In this document: in pieces, positions 7,612 through 17,388 of the stretch
How positions within the stretch are numbered: position 1 is the stretch's first letter
Layout: every line of letters starts with the position of its first letter
DNA from: Fimenecus sp052298855
GTDB lineage: Bacteria; Bacillota; Clostridia; Oscillospirales; Acutalibacteraceae
Length of the DNA stretch: 64,000 bases
Assembly: GCA_052298855.1 (NCBI GenBank)
Contig: DAVZXP010000001.1
Location: forward strand, 62,001 to 126,000
Direction of reading: 5' to 3'
Program-made: the position numbers and the translations under genes
The notes under the pieces: model-generated
Databases searched by the model: none
What the model was told of the DNA's origin: nothing
The model's input: only the letters and a program-made list of their open reading frames with translations

Positions 7612-10392
7612 TCAGTCTTCCTTTTCGGGAGTTTCTTGTGTGTTTTTCGCTTCTTCCTGAGCCAAAACTTCCGCTTTCATTTTGCGAACTTTCGAGAGAA
7701 GCATTACAAGGGCAAGTGCCAAAAGCGAAGCGACGGAAACGAAAATTCCCTCTTTCAGTCCCTGCGGAAAATACTTCATTTCGACGGTGTGCTCGCCCTG
7801 TGAAATGTTGAACAGCGTCATATGGCTTTCGTTTTTGAGAAGCTCAACCGCCTCGCCGTCAACGGTAACCGTCCAACCCTCGTCACGAGGAATTGAAACA
7901 TACATAACGCCGTCTTTTGAAGCGTTTACGGTGCCTTTAATGTAAGAGTCCTTGAACTCGTCAATTTTAAGCGTGCCGTTATCCTTAATAGCCTGTACGC
8001 CCTGCTCATATACGCTGTCATTTACACCTGCGACAAGCATATACAAAGCGTCGTCAATGGAGTTTTTATTATCCTTGAAATTTTCAAGTGCCTTGTCGCC
8101 GTTTGAAGATGTAAATTCCAATGTAATCGGAACACCCTGCTCGCAAACACCCAAATCGATAAACTGCTTTTCGTCAAAAGTAAATGTCTTGCTTGAAGCG
8201 TTTGAACTTGCCTTTACCGTGTCCAAGCTACCGCTTTGAACGAGCAAGAAAATATTTTGCGTCTTTTCGGGAACAAATGTAAAGGTCATCGAGTAGTTGT
8301 TGTCGGTAATTTTATATCTGTAATATCCCTTTAAAGCATTGAGAATTCCGTGAATTTCATTTTCGCCGATATGCTTGTGACCGTCATGTTCATCGTGACC
8401 ATCGTCCTCATTTTCTTCCGGCGAAACGAAGTTCGTTACAATATCGCAACCGTTGGTTTTTATATCTGTCAAGTCGGTATCGTAATAGTCAAATACACCT
8501 TCCGCACCTGTAACGGTCTGCCAGAGGGACGCTTGTGAAACAAAGGAGTTCGTGTTGTATTCTTCCCAATCCACAAGGTCTGAATTTGCCATAAAGCCTA
8601 AGCCCAATGTGTTTTTAGTCTTGTATATTCCGAGCCCGTCAGCATCGCCGATTTTCTCATAATACAGGCTGTTTGAAAGCGCATTCGCATTGTCCATAAC
8701 ATAGTCGACATCAAAAAGAGTGTTGTAAACGGGCGTCTGCATTGCATAGCCGTATGAATTTCCTATATTCCCCGCATTGCCGAGAGTGAATTGAAGCGGA
8801 GCCCAATAGGAGTCGGTCATTGACGAGAAAATCGAAATTCCGTTAAATCCGTACACAGAGCCGTTGTTGACTTGATAACTTGTGCCGTCGCTTAATGTCG
8901 TACCGCCGTATTCGGAGAAGTCCATACGGTAAAAATCGTCGCTGTTTATAATTTCCTTTGCCTTGTTTACCTTTTCAAGATACGGCATATACCTGTCTTT
9001 TTCGACGCCGGAAATTACACCCTGTCCGCAAAGCGCAAGCTGAACGATACCGAGTATTAAAGCGGTTGCTTTGAAGAATTTTTCTTTTTTTGTAAATCTT
9101 ACAAGCAAGAGCAACGCAAATATTATAACGGTTGAAATTCCGCCTATAATAATCGGCATTTTAAATGCTTCGTATGATTTTGTGATAAGTCTTATGTAGC
9201 CTACCGCAATAATCAAAGCGGGTAAAATGAAAGAAGCCTTGCTAATGTCTTTAATTTCAAGGAAAACTTGATACGCGAGTTTTACAAGGATAAAGCAGTA
9301 TATGAATGAAAATCTGTACGGAAGTCCCGCAGGCGCACTCATACCGTGCCAGATATAATAGAGCTTCGGAATTTCAAATGAAGCCCAAAAGATTGCAACA
9401 AGTACAAGGTGAGCGATTTTTTCATTCTTCGAGGTCTTTTTTGAGAAGATATACATTGACGCACAAATCAATGCGAGTGCTCCGAGGGAAACACCGGGCA
9501 AAGTTTTATTTGTAAGCGCTATTGTATTCGGGAAAATACCCGTCAAGTGCGTTGACACGAAATCCAAAGGATTGAAGAAGTACCAAGACTCGTCGGCAAA
9601 AGCATTTTTTGTGAATGCGTTTGACAGAGAGTAGACAATCGGGAAAAGTGTTATCGACGCTATACCGCCCGCAAGCAATGACGAAAAGCCGAACTTTACG
9701 AAAACGCCCGTGAGCGAAACCCTGTCCTCGTCGTTCTTGTTGTTTATGTCCTGTGAGAACAGGCAAGTAAAGAAATAGAGCACCGAGAAAATGCAGAGCA
9801 TAAAGCCGAGATAGAAATTGCAGATTATCGCAAAACACAGTGAAACGAGATATAACACCCAAGACTTTCCGCTTGCAATATTTTCAATGCCCAAGGCAAT
9901 CAACGGCAACAGCCAAAGTGCCGTAAGCCACATTGTGTTATAGTGGTAAAGCATATAAAATCCGCTGAATGTGTAGAGCAAGGAGAACGCAATTACAGGC
10001 AGTCCGCCCTTGTTGAAATGCTTTTTAAGATATAGGCACGAAGTGAACGCAATCGCACAGGTGTTAAGCCCGATTATCAAGGCAAAAGCGTTTGCAATAT
10101 CGCCCTCTTTAAAAAACAGAGCGACAACATTAAACGGATTTACAAGATAATAGAGCATTGTCGCATAGAAATTTCCTCCGCCTATTGAATAAGAGTAGAG
10201 CAGTGAAGCACCGTCCTTTATTCTCGTAACCGCCTCATTTAAAAACGGTGCGTATTGATAAATCGAGTCATATTTTAAAATTATTCCGTTTCCGAACGGA
10301 TAAACCCCCGCAACAGCGAGCAAAACACAAAATACAACCCCTGCCAACAAAGCGGAAAGGAAGCAATCCTTTATCTTAAATTCCTTTTTCAA
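7612..10392 (-). CDS. YfhO family polytopic membrane protein
   Basis: 926 residues with a dozen or so membrane segments over residues 1-460, a large extracytoplasmic part (about 465-890) and a final membrane helix before a charged tail. The start has DSIYQYAPFLNEAVTRIKDG, and the end has an extracytoplasmic SIPRDEGWTVTVDGEAV followed by GEHTVEMKYFPQGLKEG, both typical of the YfhO family (PF09586). YfhO proteins are GT-C-like and B. subtilis YfhO is implicated in glycosylating lipoteichoic acid. Start is TTG at 10392 with GGGGG 7 bp upstream. It contains a His/Asp-rich insert DDGHDEHDGHKH, possibly metal-binding. Lying between pilA and pilD it may glycosylate pilin; that is an inference. Confidence 0.85.
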   Translation of the reverse strand: MKKEFKIKDCFLSALLAGVVFCVLLAVAGVYPFGNGIILKYDSIYQYAPFLNEAVTRIKDGASLLYSYSIGGGNFYATMLYYLVNPFNVVALFFKEGDIANAFALIIGLNTCAIAFTSCLYLKKHFNKGGLPVIAFSLLYTFSGFYMLYHYNTMWLTALWLLPLIALGIENIASGKSWVLYLVSLCFAIICNFYLGFMLCIFSVLYFFTCLFSQDINNKNDEDRVSLTGVFVKFGFSSLLAGGIASITLFPIVYSLSNAFTKNAFADESWYFFNPLDFVSTHLTGIFPNTIALTNKTLPGVSLGALALICASMYIFSKKTSKNEKIAHLVLVAIFWASFEIPKLYYIWHGMSAPAGLPYRFSFIYCFILVKLAYQVFLEIKDISKASFILPALIIAVGYIRLITKSYEAFKMPIIIGGISTVIIFALLLLVRFTKKEKFFKATALILGIVQLALCGQGVISGVEKDRYMPYLEKVNKAKEIINSDDFYRMDFSEYGGTTLSDGTSYQVNNGSVYGFNGISIFSSMTDSYWAPLQFTLGNAGNIGNSYGYAMQTPVYNTLFDVDYVMDNANALSNSLYYEKIGDADGLGIYKTKNTLGLGFMANSDLVDWEEYNTNSFVSQASLWQTVTGAEGVFDYYDTDLTDIKTNGCDIVTNFVSPEENEDDGHDEHDGHKHIGENEIHGILNALKGYYRYKITDNNYSMTFTFVPEKTQNIFLLVQSGSLDTVKASSNASSKTFTFDEKQFIDLGVCEQGVPITLEFTSSNGDKALENFKDNKNSIDDALYMLVAGVNDSVYEQGVQAIKDNGTLKIDEFKDSYIKGTVNASKDGVMYVSIPRDEGWTVTVDGEAVELLKNESHMTLFNISQGEHTVEMKYFPQGLKEGIFVSVASLLALALVMLLSKVRKMKAEVLAQEEAKNTQETPEKED

Positions 10393-10460
10393 ATCAAAGC
10401 CCCCAGCGTTATATATATTACTTCTCTATTCTACCACATATTCCGACTAAAAGAAACAAA

Positions 10461-10497
10461 AAAATAAAAAGAGCAAGGCATAAACCTCGCTCTTTTA
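10461..10497 (-). terminator. Strong terminator after pilA
   Basis: Minus-strand stem AAAGAGCGAGG / CCTTGCTCTTT (one G-T pair) followed by a long T-rich run. It lies between the pilA stop and the YfhO start, so a short monocistronic pilA mRNA is expected. Confidence 0.88.
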
Positions 10498-10547
10498 TAA
10501 TTAAATTTTCAAATCATCAATCAGTAAATTACAGATTATGGGTTTGA

Positions 10548-10967
10548 TTATTTGCCTGCTGCTGCGTTGTGTTCAGTTGCTGCTGAACTTGTGCACGCAA
10601 CTTTATAAGTTATAGTGCCATTCTCATCTGTAACGTCAATTGTATATTTAGCTGTTGCGTCAGTAGGACAAGTCGGAAGATTACCACCGTCAAACATGTT
10701 TTTGAATGTCGCGTTTTCCTTACCTGCTTCAATCTGTGTTTTCAAATCAGCAATTGACAACGGTGTACCGTCTTTACCGCCGGTCATCTGATAGTTTGTA
10801 AGGTTTTCCTTAATAATTTTCTGATTTCCCTGACAAGTTTTCTTCTCAGCGTTCTTAGTTACAGCACTGTAAACCGGAACTGCTACTGCTACAAGGATAC
10901 CCATGATAACAACAACAATCATCAATTCAACGAGTGTGAAACCTTTTTTACTCATAAGTTTTCTCAT
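10548..10967 (-). CDS. pilA: Major type IV pilin
   Basis: 139 residues. Short basic leader MRKLMSKKG, then FTLVELMIVVVIMGILVAVAVPVYSAV: cleavage after Gly9 gives an N-terminal Phe with the conserved Glu5 of mature pilins. The globular part is only about 100 residues, with three cysteines (KKTCQGN, LPTCPTD, YKVACTSS), and is rich in Thr and Ala. It is the smallest of the four class III proteins, and its own promoter (11072-11100) and terminator (10461-10497) suggest high, separate expression, as expected for the major subunit. Ribosome site AAAGGGAGA. Confidence 0.93.
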   Translation of the reverse strand: MRKLMSKKGFTLVELMIVVVIMGILVAVAVPVYSAVTKNAEKKTCQGNQKIIKENLTNYQMTGGKDGTPLSIADLKTQIEAGKENATFKNMFDGGNLPTCPTDATAKYTIDVTDENGTITYKVACTSSAATEHNAAAGK

Positions 10968-11071
10968 GATAAATTTCTCCCTTTTTCATATTAGAATAAT
11001 TATATAATGGGTGGGTTGCCCAAAATACCAAGCTAAAAAGTTAACGGGAAATTTCCGTAACCTTTATCTGT

Positions 11072-11100
11072 ATTATAAACTAAAAAATACAGTTTGTAAA
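11072..11100 (-). promoter_or_regulatory. Strong sigma-A promoter of pilA
   Basis: TTTACA (11095-11100), exactly 17 bp, TATAAT (11072-11077). The predicted 5' untranslated region is about 100 nt. This promoter is inside the pilus gene run and serves pilA alone. Confidence 0.85.
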
Positions 11101-11162
11101 GTGTTTTTTATAAATTTTTTACAACATTTTTGTCAATTTGCGTTAAATTTGTAAAAATACGC

Positions 11163-12353
11163 TTAATTTCCATTTACCATTGCAATAAGTATAGCCGTAT
11201 CGGTAACAACCGTCCTGCCGATATTCTTTAACGTCTCATTCTTTGAGCCGATTTTGATTATTGCGGGCGACCACTCGTTATAATACTTGTCAATGATTAT
11301 ATCGCCGAGATATGTGCCTTTGAGCGTGTCGTCCCTGAAGTTACGCAAGGTGTCAACAACCGCACTTTCCATACTCGTGCCTGCCATAAGCCACCTTGTT
11401 CCGCAAACGAACGCCAAGCCTCCGCCGCCGCTTGAATCAGCGTTAAGCGCACCTGCAAGCGAGTCATTGTAAGAAATAAACCTTATGATATTGCCCGACC
11501 TCTTAGCGTTCGGATAAGCCGTGTCGCTTTTTTCCCTGTTAGACGGGTAGCCCTCCGTGTCCGTGCCTGCGTCCCAACCTGCCGAGTATTCATTTGTGAA
11601 ATAGTAGCCCATCTCATTGTTGCAGTTGATAAGCTGACCGTTAGTTTTCATATTGTCAAACGAATAAGACGAGTTTATATCATACCTTGCGGGCAGATAT
11701 TCACGGTTACTCTTTACAGACACCGTAATTCCGTTTTCAAGGTATCTGTGCTTGAGTGCATTTCCCGAAGTGTCCGTCGGGCTTTCCGCCTCTTTGTTTG
11801 CGGTTGTGTCCCATTGGAACGCATCAACGCCTACGCTGAATTTAACATCGAGCTTCAGCGGATCGTCAAACTGATAATAAAATTTCCTTGCAACATTATT
11901 TGACGCAATCGTCACTTTTCCGTTTTCGTCAACGGAATGAATGGGCGCAAGAGAATAGAAATATTCCTTATAAGTGAAATAATATGTATACTGATTGGTC
12001 GGTTTTTCAAATGTCAGCGTGCCGTCTGCATTTTCGGTAAATGCTCCGAGCTCGGGGCAAGAAGCAAACTTTTTGTCAGCCTCGACCGTTGCAGGCTCTT
12101 CATAGAAAATGTCGGCATTTGTTGCGGTCGAAAGCGAAGTTTTTGTCGCATCCTCTTGGAACTGCGAAACAATAAATGTAACCTGCGACTGCAACAAGAA
12201 CTGCTTTTCAACCATTTCATATCTTTTGTATATAGAACTCCAAAGCTGACCTGTCAAGGAAAGGACGAGCGCCATAACCGCTATTGCCACAATAAGTTCT
12301 ACAAGGGTAAAGCCCCTTTTATTATGTTTAGTTCTATTGAATAGCTTGAACAT
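11163..12353 (-). CDS. Minor pilin-like protein with class III signal (PilW/PulJ-like)
   Basis: 396 residues. The leader MFKLFNRTKHNKRG is followed by FTLVELIVAIAVMALVLSL, a canonical prepilin signal with Glu5. The remaining ~360 residues form a large secreted domain of unknown fold with several aromatic and Asp/Gly-rich stretches (GYYFTNEYSAGWDAGTDTEG). Size and position beside other minor pilins suggest a PilW/PulJ-type role at the pilus tip or in starting assembly; that is an inference. It lies downstream of the giant prepilin with 24 bp between them. Confidence 0.85.
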   Translation of the reverse strand: MFKLFNRTKHNKRGFTLVELIVAIAVMALVLSLTGQLWSSIYKRYEMVEKQFLLQSQVTFIVSQFQEDATKTSLSTATNADIFYEEPATVEADKKFASCPELGAFTENADGTLTFEKPTNQYTYYFTYKEYFYSLAPIHSVDENGKVTIASNNVARKFYYQFDDPLKLDVKFSVGVDAFQWDTTANKEAESPTDTSGNALKHRYLENGITVSVKSNREYLPARYDINSSYSFDNMKTNGQLINCNNEMGYYFTNEYSAGWDAGTDTEGYPSNREKSDTAYPNAKRSGNIIRFISYNDSLAGALNADSSGGGGLAFVCGTRWLMAGTSMESAVVDTLRNFRDDTLKGTYLGDIIIDKYYNEWSPAIIKIGSKNETLKNIGRTVVTDTAILIAMVNGN

Positions 12354-12377
12354 AGTTTTGCCGTCCTTTCCAAAAAT

Positions 12378-15300
12378 TTATCCCTGCGAAGCCATTGCGT
12401 TTACGCCTGTAAGCACAACATCTTGCTTGTTTCCTCTTGCGTCGAAGTATACTGCTGTTGTATCGTCTGTGTACTTACCGTCAGCACCCTGCGTCTTTGC
12501 AAGACGCCACGATTTTTCATCAGACGGGTCCTTAGCATAGTAAATATATGCTCTTTCGTTTGCATCATTTTTTCCGTTACCGTTTGTATCTGCATAGCCT
12601 GTGAGATACCACATACCCTCAGAATAGGTAATGGAAATAAAGTTGATGTTGGTTTCATTGGCAACCTTAATCGCTTTCCAAGCGTAAAGGTTGTTTTCTT
12701 CATTATAGCAATATTTAACATTGATATATGAACCTGCTTTACCGTTACCCGAATAGCACTTCTCTGAAGCACAATATGTTTCGGGAGCTTTACCGCTTTG
12801 AGTTCCTACCGCTACCCAATAATCGTCGGCATATTCAACGTCGGTTATTCCTTTCAACACTGATACGAAGCCATATGTATCCGAGGCCTTATTGATTACG
12901 CTTGTGTAATCGTAGAATTTTTCTTTGTCTTTATAATCACTGAGTTTTTTACCTATGGTTGCACCGATTCTGTCAGCCCACATATAGCTTTCAAACTCTT
13001 TTGTAACTGCCGTAATCTTGGACTTTGTCGGATCTTCATAGTTATAGCCCCAGCTAAACAACGAACCGTTATCCGTGCCCCACATAAACTGCGGTTTTCC
13101 GTCCCAGGTAAGTCCCCAACGAACCGTTGTACACTCTGTCTGAACCATAGGATGCGTGTTTGTACCGTACTTAGCTGATCCCGGCTCTCTTATTGGTGAA
13201 TATCCCACTGATGGCGGTGCCCAGTCTTTGGTTGAAATTCCTACAAACGACCTGTGATACGCTGTATCCCAGCCCTTTGCTGTTCCTGTTGTACTATTGT
13301 CTTGATACTGGTCTGTTCCATAGAACTGATGGAATACGTTTGTTTCCTTTTTAAGCGACCAGCCTTTACCGGATGCCATTGAGCCTGTTTCGTCACTGTC
13401 ACTTCCGTCACCGGTAGCTCTGATATATACAATGCCCATATTTGAAATATCGCTCAAACGAGACGCCCAGTCATAGTCGGAGAATACAAAACCCATAGTA
13501 TAGCCGACTGCAACCGAGATATTGTTTCCCGTTATATCATCATAATAGCTGTCAATATCAAGCATTGTGATATTCTCTCTGAGTCCTGCCGATTGGAATG
13601 AGTGTGAAAACGAACCTTTTAAATTTTTATCAAATTTCTCGAAATACGCGTCGGAATGAGTAACGCCTTTTGCGTCCCATGATGATGGGTTTTCAAGGCC
13701 TATTGCAAACGGATATGAAAGATAACCGACTGTAACATCGATTTCTTTACCGTCTGTAAGATAATACTTGTTACCCTGTTCAGCCATCGCCTGTCCGGCA
13801 CGACGTAATCTGTCGGTATTATATACTAATGTTCCCAAGAGAGGCTTTGGATATACGATATCTTTATGCTTATTTTCCGTAGTAAAGAAGTTTAAAAGGT
13901 CCTCGTATTTGAGCGACTTGAATATTTTTTTATCCAATGTTGTACTTTCCGCATAAGTGTCGCCGAATTTGCCTGTCGGGTACCACGCACCATTTCCCAA
14001 CGGAGTTTCAATTCCCGACGGAGTTACCGATTCATTGGAGCTATAAGCAACGCCTAATGTCACAAGCGGAATATATGTATGCCAGTATGAACCTAAATGC
14101 CTAATCTTCCATCCCCAAATATCCATAACAGCAGGGATTCTTCCGCAATAAAGCGTATATGACTGTGTCGGATATACATCTTCATTCCATTGAGTTTTAT
14201 TCTGTACGGGATAATAGTTTTTGTTTGTAGGATCAATTTTAATTGCACCTACGGAGGTTATTGTTATAAGCGATTTATCATCGGGATACTCGTAGTTTAC
14301 AGCCTCTTTATAACCCTGATATGAGAGTTTTCTGGATCTCATACTACTCGGATTGTATGTAATCCATGTGCGCATCTCGTCATTATCGCGTTCCGATGCG
14401 GAGGAGTTGCTTCCGTAATACTCTGTTCCGTCTGATTGCTTTATAACGCCGCCAAGCGTCAAAAACGCCTTGCCTGCATCACTTGCGTCAATATTTGCCG
14501 TGAAATAGTTAGCTGTAACAGCCTTATAATCCATACCTCCTGCCAATTTAGCTTTAAAGAGGTAGTTTTGCTTTATTTTATTTCCGTCCCATGTGATTTC
14601 AGTGTAAGGCGAACGGTATATCGTTTTAAACGAAGCTTGAGTTGAAATTTCGGGAGTTATATTCTCATAACCGTCGCTCTCTTTGTCACCGCTTGGCTTA
14701 ATGTACGCGTATCTGTTATACTGCCAGAGCTTATCTCCGCCCCAGTAGTAGTTTCCTGTTTTTTCATTTCTCCAGAAACGGCGCACCTGTCCTGCGTCAC
14801 CGCCCATAACATAGTAGCCGTACTTGTTATCTCCGCCGTTGCCGTCATCACCACTGCCGATGCCGACCCACTCAACATCATTCATTGCCGAAATAAGCGG
14901 TGCACCCGTCATTTCTTTTGCAATGAGGTCCATTTCGCCGTTCTCATTAACGCCGCTTGTGGCATAATAATAGTATTTGCCGTTAGAAGACTTTTCGCCG
15001 ACAAGTATGATTTCGGGAGCGCCGACTTCAATTTTCGCTGTGTATTGAAGGTCTCCTACACCCTGTCCGTATTCAATCCAAAGCGGCGAATGTTCAAAGC
15101 AAATTACATTGTTGCCGCCTTTGAGCGTGAAGATTGCAACTGTCGTATCGCCGTCTTTTTTATAACGAATGTCATAGTACTGCTTATCAACAACATACTT
15201 TTCACCCTGGTCATTTGTATATCTGACTCTAAAATGCCAGCCTGCTTGGTCTGCGTTTTTATTCTCTGCCGCAGAGTTAAAAACAAAACCTTTTGGAACA

Positions 15301-15767
15301 AGCGTAATTTCCGTTGTCAAAAAGTCGTCGGTGAGATTGCTCGGGAAACAAACCATACGGCTCGTATTATCATTTGTGTAGAATGTTGAATAAGAGTTAG
15401 CCGTATTCGGATTGCTTGCAATAAGCGTACCGTTAACCTGACCTGCCGAGCTGTCCGAACCAAAAGTTATTGATTTATCTGTATCGTCCTGCTTTGTCAT
15501 TGTAAGCGGAACATCACTTATTGAAATTTCATATCCGGGTGCGTTTTCACCCTTATTCGCAATAAGTCTTTCAAGCAAACTCGCCTTTTCAAACGAAGAG
15601 CCCGTGATTTCGCCTGCTGTACGGATATTTTTAAAGTTTTGAAGGAAAAGCGGTGTAAATGTAAAGATTATAAGCATAAGTATAGCCATAGCCACAAGTG
15701 TTTCCACGAGTGTCATACCTTGCTTTTTGTTCACTGTACTTTTAAACTTTTTAAAAATACTTTTCAT
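12378..15767 (-). CDS. Giant prepilin-type protein, candidate pilus-tip adhesin
   Basis: 1129 residues, far beyond a normal pilin. It carries a proper class III signal: basic leader MKSIFKKFKSTVNKKQG, then MTLVETLVAMAILMLIIFTF with Glu5. The exported part is rich in Tyr, Trp, Gly and Asp. The C-terminal third has repeating YADDYWVAVGTQSG / ITYSEGMWYLTGYAD segments that resemble BNR/beta-propeller blades, and the loop DTNGNGKNDANE, a Dx[DN]xNGxxD-type calcium site. Together these recall tip adhesins such as PilY1/PilC of Gram-negatives, but built onto a pilin stem. No homology was computed. Ribosome site AGGAGG; tight spacing to neighbours puts it in the main pilus operon. Confidence 0.85.
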   Translation of the reverse strand: MKSIFKKFKSTVNKKQGMTLVETLVAMAILMLIIFTFTPLFLQNFKNIRTAGEITGSSFEKASLLERLIANKGENAPGYEISISDVPLTMTKQDDTDKSITFGSDSSAGQVNGTLIASNPNTANSYSTFYTNDNTSRMVCFPSNLTDDFLTTEITLVPKGFVFNSAAENKNADQAGWHFRVRYTNDQGEKYVVDKQYYDIRYKKDGDTTVAIFTLKGGNNVICFEHSPLWIEYGQGVGDLQYTAKIEVGAPEIILVGEKSSNGKYYYYATSGVNENGEMDLIAKEMTGAPLISAMNDVEWVGIGSGDDGNGGDNKYGYYVMGGDAGQVRRFWRNEKTGNYYWGGDKLWQYNRYAYIKPSGDKESDGYENITPEISTQASFKTIYRSPYTEITWDGNKIKQNYLFKAKLAGGMDYKAVTANYFTANIDASDAGKAFLTLGGVIKQSDGTEYYGSNSSASERDNDEMRTWITYNPSSMRSRKLSYQGYKEAVNYEYPDDKSLITITSVGAIKIDPTNKNYYPVQNKTQWNEDVYPTQSYTLYCGRIPAVMDIWGWKIRHLGSYWHTYIPLVTLGVAYSSNESVTPSGIETPLGNGAWYPTGKFGDTYAESTTLDKKIFKSLKYEDLLNFFTTENKHKDIVYPKPLLGTLVYNTDRLRRAGQAMAEQGNKYYLTDGKEIDVTVGYLSYPFAIGLENPSSWDAKGVTHSDAYFEKFDKNLKGSFSHSFQSAGLRENITMLDIDSYYDDITGNNISVAVGYTMGFVFSDYDWASRLSDISNMGIVYIRATGDGSDSDETGSMASGKGWSLKKETNVFHQFYGTDQYQDNSTTGTAKGWDTAYHRSFVGISTKDWAPPSVGYSPIREPGSAKYGTNTHPMVQTECTTVRWGLTWDGKPQFMWGTDNGSLFSWGYNYEDPTKSKITAVTKEFESYMWADRIGATIGKKLSDYKDKEKFYDYTSVINKASDTYGFVSVLKGITDVEYADDYWVAVGTQSGKAPETYCASEKCYSGNGKAGSYINVKYCYNEENNLYAWKAIKVANETNINFISITYSEGMWYLTGYADTNGNGKNDANERAYIYYAKDPSDEKSWRLAKTQGADGKYTDDTTAVYFDARGNKQDVVLTGVNAMASQG

Positions 15768-15797
15768 AGCTTTCCTCCTAATTTATTACAAAAATGC

Positions 15798-17366
15798 TTA
15801 TTCCCACATAAGTCCCGTTGAATCTGACGGATCGGGCGGAATAATCGAACTATATGTATCCTTGACATTTTTATCAACATCGATTTTTCTCATTAGATTT
15901 TTGGTTATATTGCCATTACCGTCGCCAACAACATACTGCGTCGGTGACTCACCGGAATATTGATAATAAATCTCAATCAAATCCTCAAATCTGTTAAGTA
16001 CATTCTGCGAATACTTCTTGGTTGCGATTGAATAGTCAAGGAAATACTTGAGCAAATCAATACCGTATTCGTTTTCACTTTTTGAATTTCTCGGAGCATC
16101 GTCGTCAAAATAGTAGACATCGCCTGCGGAAAAGGCTTTGTATCTGTAAACGCCTACATTCGGCATTTCTATGTTTATAAACACATCACCGCCGAAGAAA
16201 ACTTTACCGCATCGACCTATATTGTATATGTTATTGGATATAGGATCGGCTATCGTCGCAACCTTTGGATTCGGAGTGCCTATAACTACGGTACTGAACC
16301 TATATTTTCCTTTTATAGCTTCCTTAAATTTGTTAAAGTTTTCGGTACTCTGCAACTTGGTTTTTCTGTAAAAACCGTAAGCGTAAATTTCAATATCACC
16401 GTTTATAACAATGTTGTTGCCCTTTAAGAACATAACATTAAAGCATTTTCTGGAGGGTGTGACATCTATGTCGGTGTTTATAAATAAATCCCTCATTCCT
16501 ACAAAGGAAACTATATTATCCTGATTCTGCGCGAACTTGATTGTTCCTGTTGTAGGTGCATTCAAAACAAGATTGCCCGAAGAATAACCAAGCATCGCAG
16601 GTGTAGTGCGTGCTGCTATTTCAAGCTCAAAACTTCCTAAATGCTTTGTATTATATACAAGCTTTGACGGGGTGGTTACCATTCCGAGTTTGGTAAACGC
16701 ATCATTTTTAGGATTTATAATCCCCGCCTTATCGCCGTCGTAATTGTAAAATGTACCAAGTCCCTGCACCGGTTCGGAAATTCTTGCCGTTGCCGTTGCG
16801 GGAACAACATTGTTTATATCGTTGCCTACCACTGCAAAACCATGACTGACAAAACGGCGCTTCTTGTCTTTCATCTCGACTTCTTCTTCGGCTTCAACGC
16901 CCGAGCCGTCGGGGTTTTTTTCAGTCTTTAAGAATTTACCTTTTTTAATTTCAACCGAGTTAGTTATTTCAACTTGGTAATATCCGATTATATCCTTATC
17001 TGTGCACAGATTAAGACCGTCTTCAGTAACATATTGATACGCTGCGGGATCAACGGATTTGTTCCAAATAAGGTATATTTTATTTGTTTCAATTACATCG
17101 CCGTCTTTACTGGTTTCGACAATAAATTCATTGACATCTTCATCTGCGCCCTTATTGTTAACGGCAAGTTGATATGCGTATGCCGTGGCTTCCGCACCTG
17201 CTTGTGCAAGATACTCTGCTTTCTTTCGGTCAGACAAAAAACGCACTGATCTAAGGCTCGTCATTGTATAAGCATACATAGCCGTGCCCATAAGCGAAAG
17301 TATAAACAGCAAAGCAATAACAATCGTCAATGCAAAACCGCTGTTCTGTTTAAGCCTTGTTTTCAT
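15798..17366 (-). CDS. PilX/GspK-like minor pilin
   Basis: About 522 residues. The leader MKTRLKQNSG is followed by FALTIVIALLFILSLMGTAMYAYTMTSLRSV, then DRKKAEYLAQAGAEATAYAYQLA. This is the PilX/GspK pattern, in which Glu5 of the mature stem is replaced (here by Ile) and an AxxAGxxA helix follows. Proteins of this type cap the pseudopilus or pilus tip. I chose the ATG at 17366 because AAAGGTGA lies 5-6 bp upstream; a GTG at 17375 is in frame. The secreted region ends ...PPDPSDSTGLMWE. It lies 13-22 bp after pilB in the operon. Confidence 0.82.
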   Translation of the reverse strand: MKTRLKQNSGFALTIVIALLFILSLMGTAMYAYTMTSLRSVRFLSDRKKAEYLAQAGAEATAYAYQLAVNNKGADEDVNEFIVETSKDGDVIETNKIYLIWNKSVDPAAYQYVTEDGLNLCTDKDIIGYYQVEITNSVEIKKGKFLKTEKNPDGSGVEAEEEVEMKDKKRRFVSHGFAVVGNDINNVVPATATARISEPVQGLGTFYNYDGDKAGIINPKNDAFTKLGMVTTPSKLVYNTKHLGSFELEIAARTTPAMLGYSSGNLVLNAPTTGTIKFAQNQDNIVSFVGMRDLFINTDIDVTPSRKCFNVMFLKGNNIVINGDIEIYAYGFYRKTKLQSTENFNKFKEAIKGKYRFSTVVIGTPNPKVATIADPISNNIYNIGRCGKVFFGGDVFINIEMPNVGVYRYKAFSAGDVYYFDDDAPRNSKSENEYGIDLLKYFLDYSIATKKYSQNVLNRFEDLIEIYYQYSGESPTQYVVGDGNGNITKNLMRKIDVDKNVKDTYSSIIPPDPSDSTGLMWE

Positions 17367-17388
17367 ACGAATCACCTTTCCGTATAAA

